DNA of 51,556 bases. Source: a virus. Shown here piece by piece: positions 40,601 through 47,470 of this stretch. How positions within the stretch are numbered: the stretch's first letter is position 1; each line of letters opens with the position of its first letter. The position numbers and the translations under genes were made by a program. The stretch spans positions 1-51,556 of the IMG/VR virus record IMGVR_UViG_3300044681_000823; one strand, 5' to 3'. The notes beneath the pieces were generated by a model that searched no databases, was not told the origin of the DNA, and worked only from the letters and a program-made list of their open reading frames with translations.

Positions 40601-42563
40601 AGGACCTCAGGGGAGAATTGGTCCTCAGGGGGGAATTGGATCATTAGGTCCACAAGGACCATTGGGACCACAAGGTCCACAAGGAAGAATTGGACCTCAA
40701 GGTATTATTGGTCCACAAGGTATTATTGGTCCACAAGGACCTAGAGGTCCACAAGGTATTATTGGTCCACAAGGACCTAGAGGTCCACAAGGATCAATAG
40801 GACCTCAGGGACCTTTAGGTCCTCAGGGATCAGGTGGATCTATAGGACCTCAGGGAAATATTGGTCCACAAGGACCAAGAGGTCCACAAGGTTTCCAAGG
40901 TCCACAAGGAGGAGGACCTCAAGGTCCAAGAGGACCCCAAGGGCAAAGAGGACCTCAAGGTGCTCAAGGTCCTGTTGGAGATCCAAGTACAGTTCCAGGT
41001 CCAAGAGGTCCCCAAGGTGTTCAAGGACCTCAAGGAACTGCAGGTGCTCAAGGTGCTAGAGGATCTCAAGGATCTCAAGGTGCCGCAGGTGCCCAGGGTG
41101 ATAGAGGTGCTGATGGAGGTGTTCCCTACATTTATTCTGATAATGTTAGTCCTGCTCCACTTAGTTCTCAAATACGCCTCAACTCTCCAGATTTTTCACT
41201 TGTAAATACAATTTATATCAGCCATACTCTTAGTGGTGGTGGATCTGCTTTAAATTGGATTAGTACATTTGATGATTCTACAAATAGTTCTCAAAGAGGT
41301 TACTTAATTTTATCTTCTTCCCCATCAAACACTGAAATTTATTCAGTAATTGGCAATAATCAAACATTTGCTAGTTACTCTTCTATTAGTGTCCAATATT
41401 TGGGTGGAACTGGATCAATATATGTTGCTCCTGGAACAGTGCTTTATGTGCAGTTTGTTAGAACTGGAAATAGAGGTCCTCAAGGTGCCATAGGGCCTCA
41501 AGGAACTTCATTAAGAGGTCCACAAGGTCCACAGGGACCAAGAGGTCCACAAGGACCACAAGGTCCAATAGGTCCACAAGGTCCAAGAGGTCCTCAAGGT
41601 TCAATAGGTCCTCAAGGTCCTGGATTGACTGCTGGATTAGCTAATCAAGTAATCTTTAAAAATACCAGCAATGTTGCAACTGGAGATAATAATTTAAGAT
41701 TTACTACTACTGGACTGAGTATTAACAAATCTGCATCAACAGCATCATATGCTCTTGATGTTGGTGGAGCTGCTGGACAAAATGGTGATATTAAATTAAC
41801 TGGAAAACTAATAGTATCTGGTGTAGGTGAATTTGAAGTTGGTAATGGGATAAATGTTGGATGGTTTGGAGATTCAACAAACATGGCAGTAAGATTTAGG
41901 CAGAATTCTGCTTCTAAATTTTACATCCAAAGATATACTGGATCAGGGCATGTAGATATAGCAACTTTTGACAACAGTGCAATTAATTTTTACAGAAACC
42001 TTATAGTTTCTGGATCAGTATCAGCAACTTCATTATCAATACCTTCATTAACAGTAACTGGTGGCATAAGTGCAATAAATGGAAAATTCCAAGTATCTGA
42101 TGATTCTGGAGGAGCAGTTATTGAAATATCAAGATCTACTGGGTCATATATTGACTTTAAGAGGGGAACTGAGGATTATAATGCTAGGATCAATAACTTT
42201 ACAAGTGGAGCAATTGGAATAGATGGAAACTTATCAGTAACAGGTGATATTACTGCATTTGCTTCTGATGAAAGACTTAAAACAAATATTGAAATTATTA
42301 ATAATGCTCTAGAAAAGGTTTGTTCACTTAGAGGATTTACATACAACTTCAATGAAATTGGCGAAAGTCTTGGATTTAAAATGGATGTAAGACATTCTGG
42401 TGTTTCTGCCCAGGAAGTTCAATCTGTCCTTCCAGAGGCGATTGCTTCTACTCCAGCAGACAATAATTATCTAACTGTAAAATATGAAAAACTTGTTCCA
42501 TTATTAATTGAAGCAATTAAAGAACTTTCTTCCAAGGTAGATAAATTACAATCAGGAGGATAG
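37671..42563 (+). CDS. Collagen-like tail fibre with C-terminal S74 chaperone (1,630 aa)
   Basis: Residues 1-215 are an N-terminal attachment region. From about 216 to 1151 the protein is Gly-X-Y repeats, mostly GPQGxQ, broken by two near-identical 63-residue globular inserts ([16 protein letters not shown] ...). A globular domain follows (about 1152-1267), then a second short collagen stretch (about 1269-1318), shaft repeats and a peptidase S74 domain: [12 protein letters not shown] with Ser1532/Lys1537, [32 protein letters not shown]. Collagen trimers make a long rigid rod. In the repeats Pro is in the X position and Gln in Y. Confidence 0.9.
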   Translation: MAKYLSRRVVNTPFSRLTSDRYDFLGLNQAEPSLGDPANSPTIPTGAQYVLIGIGGDKLRYWTPVPPGLLELGITVFDEGNLVGVAGSITKLNFVGKRVVATGQVSPGLGIATITVLDIPVEEPTDSNIRYIGFTSERSGGDLERFEISPTTLVFNPNSKYLGIGNTQPDYPVDINTNSIRVTGDLVNREGLSGGIYQVLTSLGPGLGFTWAYASGPLGPQGFQGFQGLQGPQGFQGPQGFQGPQGPQGPIGPQGFQGPQGFQGPQGSIGPQGFQGPQGAQGFQGPQGTQGFQGFQGLQGPQGAKGDQGLIGPQGSQGLIGPQGAQGVPGEGGATGSTGPQGAQGDIGPQGSQGLQGPQGSQGFQGPQGIIGPQGPKGDDGTSVTIVGSVPSVTTSAPHTSLTADDSIFSWYPPSTGDGVIAQDTGNLWVYDGSNWNDVGTIKGPIGPQGSQGLQGPQGAQGVRGPQGAQGAQGIRGPQGSQGNIGPQGAQGFQGSPGIGGTTGSIGPQGSQGNIGPQGAQGAQGVRGPQGSQGDQGVRGPQGTAGSQGLSGPQGAQGNIGPQGFQGPQGNVGPQGSTGSQGSIGPQGQIGPQGFQGPQGTPGNPGVPGAQGFQGRVGPQGFQGPQGFQGFQGPQGSQGLTGPQGPQGVQGPQGQIGPQGQIGPQGKIGPQGVRGPQGFQGLIGPQGIIGPQGIIGPQGQIGPQGIIGPQGIIGPQGQIGPQGIIGPQGPQGPSGPQGAQGARGPQGFQGNIGPQGSRGPQGSQGPQGQIGPQGQIGPQGQIGPQGIIGPQGRIGPQGPQGQRGPQGFQGPQGPAGGPGIVGPQGSEGPRGPQGTQGFQGPQGFQGPQGPRGPQGLIGPQGSQGLIGPQGVRGPQGIIGPQGPQGPFGPQGAQGAAGTSVTIVGSVPSVTTSSPHTTLTADDSLFSWYPPSTGDGVIAQDTGDLWVYNGTDWDNVGNIRGPIGPQGPRGPQGSQGLLGPQGRIGPQGGIGSLGPQGPLGPQGPQGRIGPQGIIGPQGIIGPQGPRGPQGIIGPQGPRGPQGSIGPQGPLGPQGSGGSIGPQGNIGPQGPRGPQGFQGPQGGGPQGPRGPQGQRGPQGAQGPVGDPSTVPGPRGPQGVQGPQGTAGAQGARGSQGSQGAAGAQGDRGADGGVPYIYSDNVSPAPLSSQIRLNSPDFSLVNTIYISHTLSGGGSALNWISTFDDSTNSSQRGYLILSSSPSNTEIYSVIGNNQTFASYSSISVQYLGGTGSIYVAPGTVLYVQFVRTGNRGPQGAIGPQGTSLRGPQGPQGPRGPQGPQGPIGPQGPRGPQGSIGPQGPGLTAGLANQVIFKNTSNVATGDNNLRFTTTGLSINKSASTASYALDVGGAAGQNGDIKLTGKLIVSGVGEFEVGNGINVGWFGDSTNMAVRFRQNSASKFYIQRYTGSGHVDIATFDNSAINFYRNLIVSGSVSATSLSIPSLTVTGGISAINGKFQVSDDSGGAVIEISRSTGSYIDFKRGTEDYNARINNFTSGAIGIDGNLSVTGDITAFASDERLKTNIEIINNALEKVCSLRGFTYNFNEIGESLGFKMDVRHSGVSAQEVQSVLPEAIASTPADNNYLTVKYEKLVPLLIEAIKELSSKVDKLQSGG
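38316..41124 (+). repeat. Gly-X-Y collagen-like repeat tract with duplicated inserts
   Basis: Hundreds of 9-base units such as GGACCTCAA and GGTCCTCAAGG variants. Inserts at 38811-39000 and 40359-40548 are nearly identical in DNA and protein, so a block of about 1.55 kb containing insert plus repeats was duplicated. A second short tract is at 41475-41622. Confidence 0.95.
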
Positions 42564-42566
42564 ACA

Positions 42567-43400
42567 ATGCCTACTCCAACAGGAACTATATCATTTTCTA
42601 ATATAGAGTCTGAATTTGGTAGAAATGGATCTAAATCTCTAGGAGCATATAGAGTATCACAATCTGCAGGTCTTTACTCAAATTTACCTCTTGACTTGGG
42701 AATTCCTCAAAGTGGTTCAATTAGTTTTAGTGATTTAAGAGGAAAGAGATTAAACATTGTTGTAGATATTTCTGGTGCCAGAGAAGATCGTGTGAATATA
42801 AGATCAAAATATGATGCTAATTCTGGTGTCACTGTTATAGGAGGGTTTACATCTAGACCTGCAGATCCAAGTCAAAAAAGAATATGGGCCAGTGTAAATA
42901 AGACAATAGGATCTTCTAGTGCATCAAGAAATCATGTGGCATTGAGAACTGGTACTTGGGGAAATGGTGCAATATTGAATGTTCTCATAGGATCAGGTGC
43001 AAGAATTATTGGTGCTGGTGGTAAAGGAGGAGACTTTACTGCAAGTACATCAGGTCAAAGTGGAACTGCAGTTTATGCAGAACCATGTTTACATTTTAGA
43101 GATTATAAAGGGAATGTATACTTATATCAATGTAAAGGATATGATCCTGGTCCACCAGCAGGGGATTGGACTTCTGGATGGTATCCAGGTAATTATGTTC
43201 TTATTGGAGATGGTAAAAGATCATTCTATGGTTATGAGGCACGTAGAAATTGGAGTGCAACATCTACATCATTTAATGCTGGTGCAGGATCTCCTGGATC
43301 CAGTGCCATAGGTATTGATTATCAAACCACTTTGACAAATAATGGATACATTCAGTGCGGATTTGGTGGTGGTGGTGCTGGTGGATTTAGATCTAGGTAA
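42567..43400 (+). CDS. Receptor-binding-type virion protein ending at a glycine-rich domain (277 aa)
   Basis: Residues 1-60 (TGTISFSNIESEFGRNGSKS, PQSGSISFSDLRGKRL) are an N-terminal module common in marine phage adhesins. A beta domain follows, and the end is glycine rich (CGFGGGGAGGFRSR) before TAA 43398-43400. The next ORF starts 12 bases later in the same reading frame and is nearly all glycine. Together they look like one adhesin with a polyglycine tip domain, split by a stop codon. SD AGGAGGA precedes ATG 42567. Confidence 0.7.
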   Translation: MPTPTGTISFSNIESEFGRNGSKSLGAYRVSQSAGLYSNLPLDLGIPQSGSISFSDLRGKRLNIVVDISGAREDRVNIRSKYDANSGVTVIGGFTSRPADPSQKRIWASVNKTIGSSSASRNHVALRTGTWGNGAILNVLIGSGARIIGAGGKGGDFTASTSGQSGTAVYAEPCLHFRDYKGNVYLYQCKGYDPGPPAGDWTSGWYPGNYVLIGDGKRSFYGYEARRNWSATSTSFNAGAGSPGSSAIGIDYQTTLTNNGYIQCGFGGGGAGGFRSR

Positions 43401-43412
43401 GGAGGTAAACTA

Positions 43413-43823
43413 ATGGGAGGAAAAGGAGGAGGCGGCGGAGGCGGCGGTGGAGGTGGAGGAACCTCCACTGGAGGTGGAGGAGGTGGAGGTGCTGGACTTC
43501 CTGGAGGAGCAGGAGGAGGAACTACTGGAACTGGTGTAGCAGGACGAGGGACAAGTGGATCTGCAGGATCTGCAGGATCAGAAACAGTTAGAGGAACTGG
43601 TGGTGCTGGAGGAACAGAAGCAGGTCGTGGTGGAGATGGTGGAGATCCATCACAAAATGCTCAGAAAGGACAAGATACTGCTAATCAAGGTGGAGGAAAT
43701 CCTGGTGCAAATGGAGGTGCTATACTTGTTACTCCAGCTGCTGGTTTTCTCCCAAATTTTTTGACTTTATATAATAATGGAACAATCATAGGAAGCATAG
43801 ATTATTTTACTACACCTGAATAA
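43413..43823 (+). CDS. Polyglycine-rich adhesin tip (136 aa)
   Basis: Residues 2-90 are mostly Gly with Thr, Ser, Ala and some Arg/Glu; the last 40 (GGAILVTPAAGFLPNFLTLY, NNGTIIGSIDYFTTPE) are a beta cap. This resembles the polyglycine-II adhesins at T-even fibre tips (gp38 type), with no sequence match claimed. A perfect GGAGGT Shine-Dalgarno lies 6 bases before ATG 43413, so it is probably translated on its own even though the upstream gene is in the same frame. The DNA is a sharp G-rich spike and contains an inverted repeat (43453-43468). Confidence 0.7.
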   Translation: MGGKGGGGGGGGGGGGTSTGGGGGGGAGLPGGAGGGTTGTGVAGRGTSGSAGSAGSETVRGTGGAGGTEAGRGGDGGDPSQNAQKGQDTANQGGGNPGANGGAILVTPAAGFLPNFLTLYNNGTIIGSIDYFTTPE

Positions 43824-43826
43824 ATA
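43819..43826 (+). promoter_or_regulatory. Late promoter AATAAATA
   Basis: AATAAATA overlaps the TAA of the adhesin gene, 21 bases before ATG 43848. It would drive the modification-enzyme island. Confidence 0.55.
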
Positions 43827-43847
43827 TAAAAACCTAGGGTCAAATTT

Positions 43848-44189
43848 ATGAAATTAATATTTAAAATAGTAGAGTATCTTCCAGACACTGAACAAATTGT
43901 AATAAAATGTTGTAGGCAAAATGCTCCTAAAGCAATAGATGAGTATCCTTCTATTGCCTTAGATGTTATGCACATTGATTTTAGTAGTTATGAAAATTTT
44001 AAACATTCAATAATTATGAATTTGATGCATGTTGTCAGAAAGCAAATAGAAGATGAGCCAATTCTCCAGGAAAATCAAATAGTAGAGGAAATAGATTCTG
44101 AAGATTTGGATGACTATGTTAATAAAATTGTTGGTGTTGATTTGGAAGAAATCTTAAATGGAAGTCACATATTTACATCAATGTTATAA
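43848..44189 (+). CDS. Hypothetical acidic protein (113 aa)
   Basis: A 113-residue protein: a beta-type start (KLIFKIVEYLPDTEQIVIKC), a helix (NFKHSIIMNLMHVVRKQIED) and an acidic region (EEIDSEDLDDYVNKIVGVDL). Two adjacent Cys at 20-21. No family is recognised. It opens the island between fibre genes and its stop touches the next ATG. Small acidic proteins at this site in marine phages often serve as fibre assembly factors, which is a guess here. Confidence 0.6.
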   Translation: MKLIFKIVEYLPDTEQIVIKCCRQNAPKAIDEYPSIALDVMHIDFSSYENFKHSIIMNLMHVVRKQIEDEPILQENQIVEEIDSEDLDDYVNKIVGVDLEEILNGSHIFTSML

Positions 44190-44681
44190 ATGAGAGATCC
44201 TACTTGTAGAAGATTTCATAGAAATTGTGAAGATTTTACTTTGTGTGTTAATATTGGCGAAAAGGGTTATGTTCTAGCAGAGCATCCAAATGAAAGATAT
44301 ACAATTTTTTACTATGGATTGTATGGTTCTGGAAAATTTGGAAAAATTTTTGAATCTGATTACATTTTAATAGAATCAAAAAAGTTAGTAGATGTTAGAG
44401 ATTATGTAAATTCTGAAGTAATATTCCAATCTCATGAGGACTTTTGTCTAATTGGATTCAATACAATGGATAAAAATATTCATTGGAATGCTAAAATGTT
44501 GAATGAAAATATAAAAATAATAAAAGAAGATAAAAAATCTATATTAATTTGTTTAGATGGTACTATGATAGTGAATGATAAAAAATTTAAAAGATATAAT
44601 TATGCATCTTTAGTTTCTGGAAAAGAATATAGTTTAGATCTCAACCAAAATTCAGTAGCAGTTATTTTTACTCAAATTTAA
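44190..44681 (+). CDS. Hypothetical protein, possible cupin-like beta sandwich (163 aa)
   Basis: A 163-residue strand-rich protein. The C-terminal half (KSILICLDGTMIVNDKKFKR, YNYASLVSGKEYSLDLNQNS, VAVIFTQI) has the rhythm of a small double-stranded beta-helix (cupin), but the usual metal-binding His cluster is not evident. The start has Cys-containing RDPTCRRFHRNCEDFTLCVN. It begins directly at the previous stop and is followed one base later by a hydroxylase-like gene. Confidence 0.6.
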   Translation: MRDPTCRRFHRNCEDFTLCVNIGEKGYVLAEHPNERYTIFYYGLYGSGKFGKIFESDYILIESKKLVDVRDYVNSEVIFQSHEDFCLIGFNTMDKNIHWNAKMLNENIKIIKEDKKSILICLDGTMIVNDKKFKRYNYASLVSGKEYSLDLNQNSVAVIFTQI

Positions 44682-44682
44682 A

Positions 44683-45165
44683 ATGATTGAAAAAAATGAA
44701 TTAAATATTCTTTTTGAGTGGGCAAAAAATACTGAATTGCCATTAAGATTTGGTCCTACTGCTGATGGTTATTCTTCAGTTCCAATTAAATTTTGTTGGT
44801 TAAAGAAAAATAGAAAAAATTCTATAATAAGAAAAAGTACAATAAAAGATCAAAAAATAGAAAAAATATTAGAGAATGATGATATATTATTTTCTATGTT
44901 TGTAGTTTTTGATCCAGGAACAGAACTTGGACCTCATAAAGATCCAAATATTTACAAAGAACCATATAAAAGAATTCAAATTCCTATTGAAATACCAGAT
45001 AAAGACAAATGTTATATGATTTGGAATGGCGAAAAGGTATTTTGGGAAGAAGGAGTTCCTCAAATATATGAAGTAATGGACTATATCCATGAGGGATATA
45101 ATTTATCAGATAAACCTATGAAATTTTTGTTTATAGATATAAAGAGAAACAGTATAATTTATTGA
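44683..45165 (+). CDS. Aspartyl/asparaginyl beta-hydroxylase-like 2OG oxygenase
   Basis: A 160-residue protein. LGPHKDPN (HxD near 85-87) provides two iron ligands, YKRIQIPIEIPDKDKCYMIW follows the family, and the second His lies in VMDYIHEGYNLSDKPMKFLF, the counterpart of the 'HeawN-sd-pR' motif of Asp/Asn hydroxylases; here Lys replaces the usual Arg after Pro. A small but apparently complete double-stranded beta-helix. The gene sits between fibre genes and sulfotransferases, which suggests a protein or glycan substrate in the virion. Confidence 0.75.
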   Translation: MIEKNELNILFEWAKNTELPLRFGPTADGYSSVPIKFCWLKKNRKNSIIRKSTIKDQKIEKILENDDILFSMFVVFDPGTELGPHKDPNIYKEPYKRIQIPIEIPDKDKCYMIWNGEKVFWEEGVPQIYEVMDYIHEGYNLSDKPMKFLFIDIKRNSIIY

Positions 45166-45170
45166 TTACC

Positions 45171-46103
45171 ATGAACATAACTATTGTTCCATCAATGAGG
45201 TGGATAAAAACAGATGAGGTATCATTAAATATTCCAAAGTGGGATTTTGATGATAATCATATAGAGAGTATAGAATGGAAAGATGGAAAAGGGTCTGTTC
45301 AATTTAAAAAAGGATCTATAATTGAGTCGTCTTTCAATGATGTTTCAATTTTGCAACCATATCTTGATGCACTAGAACCTTATGCTGAGGAAAATTTTCC
45401 AGATGTAGTTTTTGATGAAACTAAACAAACATATGTTTTAAATAACAATAATAGTTCTAATAGTAATGAAGGTCTAAGTAATATTTTAAATTCTCAAGGT
45501 AAGGCATGGATTTATATTCATATTCCTAAAACTGCAGGAATGTTTATTAAATCTAGAATCAAAGAGTGTATAGAAACCTCTAAAATTTTAGATCCCTTTG
45601 TTAATAATAATATTTTTTCCACACCAATTAAAAATGCTCCTAGAATTTCTTTTGTGAAAGAGCATATAGAATTGGCAAATGATGAAAAAGTTAAGTTTAT
45701 TGCTGTTGTCAGAAATCCATATGATAGAGTTTATAGTTTATGGAAATGGTCTAGAATTTATGGCCTTCCAGGGAATCTAGAATTTCCTGAAGTAGAAGAT
45801 AAATTTAATGATTTTGTGACTTCATGGGCAGAGGGAAATTATAATCACTATTACTTTATGCAAGGACAAACATTTTTTCTTAAAGGATATGATGATAGTT
45901 TGAAAATAATGAAATTTGAAGATCTGAATACTGAAGTTAAATTATTTTTCCAAGAAAATGGAGTCAGTTGGTCAGATAAAAAAGTTAATGATGTTCCTGG
46001 CAAACAATACACTAATGTTTATACAGAGGAATCCATAAAAGCAGTTCAGAAAAAATGTATAGATGAATTTGAGATGTTTGGTTACTCTACTGATTTAAAT
46101 TAG
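45171..46103 (+). CDS. Carbohydrate-type sulfotransferase with an extra N-terminal phage domain
   Basis: ATG 45171 gives 310 residues. The sulfotransferase part starts at about 110: IYIHIPKTAGMFIKS (5'-phosphosulfate loop, about 115-128) and VVRNPYDRVYSLWKW (3'-phosphate site, about 179-192) are the PAPS-binding motifs of the Sulfotransfer_2 type that acts on sugars. Residues 1-75 (WIKTDEVSLNIPKWDFDDNH, IESIEWKDGKGSVQFKKG) form a separate small beta domain seen in phage fibre regions, followed by an Asn/Ser linker. It would move sulfate from PAPS to a glycan or protein acceptor. Confidence 0.85.
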   Translation: MNITIVPSMRWIKTDEVSLNIPKWDFDDNHIESIEWKDGKGSVQFKKGSIIESSFNDVSILQPYLDALEPYAEENFPDVVFDETKQTYVLNNNNSSNSNEGLSNILNSQGKAWIYIHIPKTAGMFIKSRIKECIETSKILDPFVNNNIFSTPIKNAPRISFVKEHIELANDEKVKFIAVVRNPYDRVYSLWKWSRIYGLPGNLEFPEVEDKFNDFVTSWAEGNYNHYYFMQGQTFFLKGYDDSLKIMKFEDLNTEVKLFFQENGVSWSDKKVNDVPGKQYTNVYTEESIKAVQKKCIDEFEMFGYSTDLN

Positions 46104-46104
46104 T

Positions 46105-46788
46105 GTGTTTGTAATTAATAGAGAGTGGTTGTATATTCATATACCAAAAACATCCGGAACTAATTTAAAGGAATTATTTTTAAATTCTGATAATCACATT
46201 TTTGAAAATATCTACATTAAAAATAAATCCTATGATTATTGGTGGAATAATTTCACTTTGAATAGAGATGTTGCTCTTCTCAAAAAATCCTATCCAATAC
46301 TATCTAAGCATATTCCATTATCCATTTATGAAAAAGTTTTTAATTGCAGTAAACTAAAAATTTTTTCAATAGTAAGAAATCCTTATGCTTGGGCAGTTTC
46401 ATCATATCATGAAATTTTAAAAGTATTTTCATCTGATTTTTTCCCTGAATTTTATAGAACATTATCATTTAAGGAGGTATTTCATTACAAATATTTTATA
46501 GATCTTCAACCATCCTTTCCAATCAATCTATTTGTAAATCAATGTGACTTTTTGACAAATTCTGATGGTCAAATTAAATGTGATAGAATCTATAAAATGG
46601 AAGATGATTTGCAACAACTTGGGGATGATTTCAATTTGAAAAATATATTGACTACAAAAACTAATGTTGGCAATTATGTGAAAGACTATTCAAAGTATTA
46701 TGATGATGAAATGATAGAAAAAGTTAAAGAAATATACAAAAAAGATTTTGAAACTTTCAATTACAGTAAAGATCCATTTTGGATTTGA
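46105..46788 (+). CDS. Second sulfotransferase
   Basis: A 227-residue protein with WLYIHIPKTSGTNLKELF (5'-PSB, about 8-25) and IFSIVRNPYAWAVSSYHEIL (3'-PB, about 86-105), the two PAPS motifs. The start is GTG 46105, as no ATG precedes the first motif. It has only the catalytic domain, without the N-terminal domain of its neighbour, and is too divergent to be a recent copy. The pair probably sulfate different positions. A perfect late promoter follows the gene. Confidence 0.85.
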   Translation: MFVINREWLYIHIPKTSGTNLKELFLNSDNHIFENIYIKNKSYDYWWNNFTLNRDVALLKKSYPILSKHIPLSIYEKVFNCSKLKIFSIVRNPYAWAVSSYHEILKVFSSDFFPEFYRTLSFKEVFHYKYFIDLQPSFPINLFVNQCDFLTNSDGQIKCDRIYKMEDDLQQLGDDFNLKNILTTKTNVGNYVKDYSKYYDDEMIEKVKEIYKKDFETFNYSKDPFWI

Positions 46789-46795
46789 TGGTTAG

Positions 46796-46803
46796 TATAA
46801 ATA
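46796..46803 (+). promoter_or_regulatory. Late promoter TATAAATA
   Basis: An exact T4 late promoter core 16 bases before the ATG at 46820, outside any gene. It is the strongest late promoter of the window and restarts virion gene transcription after the modification island. Confidence 0.7.
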
Positions 46804-46819
46804 ATTATAAACTTGAACA

Positions 46820-47146
46820 ATGGCAGTACCTTCAGTAAATTTAACTATTGATAAAGGAGTCACCTTTCTTACATCATTGAAGTTAAAGCAGGATGGTGCT
46901 CCAATTAACTTAGGTGGATATACTTGCACCTCAAAAATGAGAAAACATTATGGGGCTTCTACATCATATCCATTAACTATTAACATAATTTCACCATCTG
47001 AAGGAACAATTACTATTGGTATGGCAAGCACAGTAACCTCAACTATTCCAATTGGAAGATATGTTTATGATGTTTTGATTAGTTTTTCTGGATCTACAAC
47101 TAAAGTTGTAGAAGGAACTATTACAGTAAAAGGAACTTCATCCTAA
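46820..47146 (+). CDS. Small Ig-like virion protein (108 aa), baseplate-upper-protein-like
   Basis: A 108-residue all-beta protein: TIDKGVTFLTSLKLKQDGAP, LGGYTCTSKMRKHYG, EGTITIGMASTVTSTIPIGR, YVYDVLISFSGSTTKVVEGT. The pattern matches the N-terminal Ig-like domain of phage BppU-type baseplate proteins, where the domain anchors fibres. Overlaps the next gene by one base (TAATG). Probably a connector between baseplate and fibres. Confidence 0.65.
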   Translation: MAVPSVNLTIDKGVTFLTSLKLKQDGAPINLGGYTCTSKMRKHYGASTSYPLTINIISPSEGTITIGMASTVTSTIPIGRYVYDVLISFSGSTTKVVEGTITVKGTSS

Positions 47147-47442
47147 TGGATATACAAGTAGAATTAACCACTTCATCTACACTAGAGGTAGTATCTAACG
47201 TGCCTACTACAAGACTTCAAGATTTAGTAGATTTTGATCCATCATCAGCAAATGATAAATATGTATTAGTGTATGATGCATCATCTCAAAAGTATAAGAT
47301 GGTAAATCCAGATGAAGTTCTAAATTATGCAGCAGAAACAGAAACTATTCAACCTGGATTAGTTGGATATGCCTCCACATTTTTAGATAGAATGGATATT
47401 GATTTGGATGATAGGATTAATTTGGATGCAGGAACTTTTTAA
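47146..47442 (+). CDS. Small fibre-associated protein (98 aa)
   Basis: A 98-residue acidic protein (MDIQVELTTSSTLEVVSNVP, LQDLVDFDPSSANDKYVLVY, LDRMDIDLDDRINLDAGTF). The middle segment 'NDKYVLVYDASSQKYKMVNP' resembles the linker repeats at the start of fibre proteins. The C-terminal CGTF/AGTF-like ending is shared in style with the next protein (DCGTF). No known family. Translation is coupled to the preceding gene. Confidence 0.6.
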   Translation: MDIQVELTTSSTLEVVSNVPTTRLQDLVDFDPSSANDKYVLVYDASSQKYKMVNPDEVLNYAAETETIQPGLVGYASTFLDRMDIDLDDRINLDAGTF

Positions 47443-47444
47443 AA

Positions 47445-47451
47445 ATAAATA
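47445..47451 (+). promoter_or_regulatory. Late promoter element ATAAATA
   Basis: ATAAATA begins three bases after the upstream stop and ends 19 bases before ATG 47471, which also has a GGAG ribosome-binding site (AGGAGCACATC). Confidence 0.55.
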
Positions 47452-47470
47452 GTAAAAATAGGAGCACATC

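Noticed and set aside
38316-41124. CRISPR-like array
   Set aside because: The units are contiguous Gly-X-Y codons without spacers and keep one open reading frame.
38296-41205. Long frames on both strands across the collagen repeats
   Set aside because: They are frame-shifted or antisense readings of the 9-base repeat, giving Leu/Glu or Ser/Thr/Arg low-complexity peptides.
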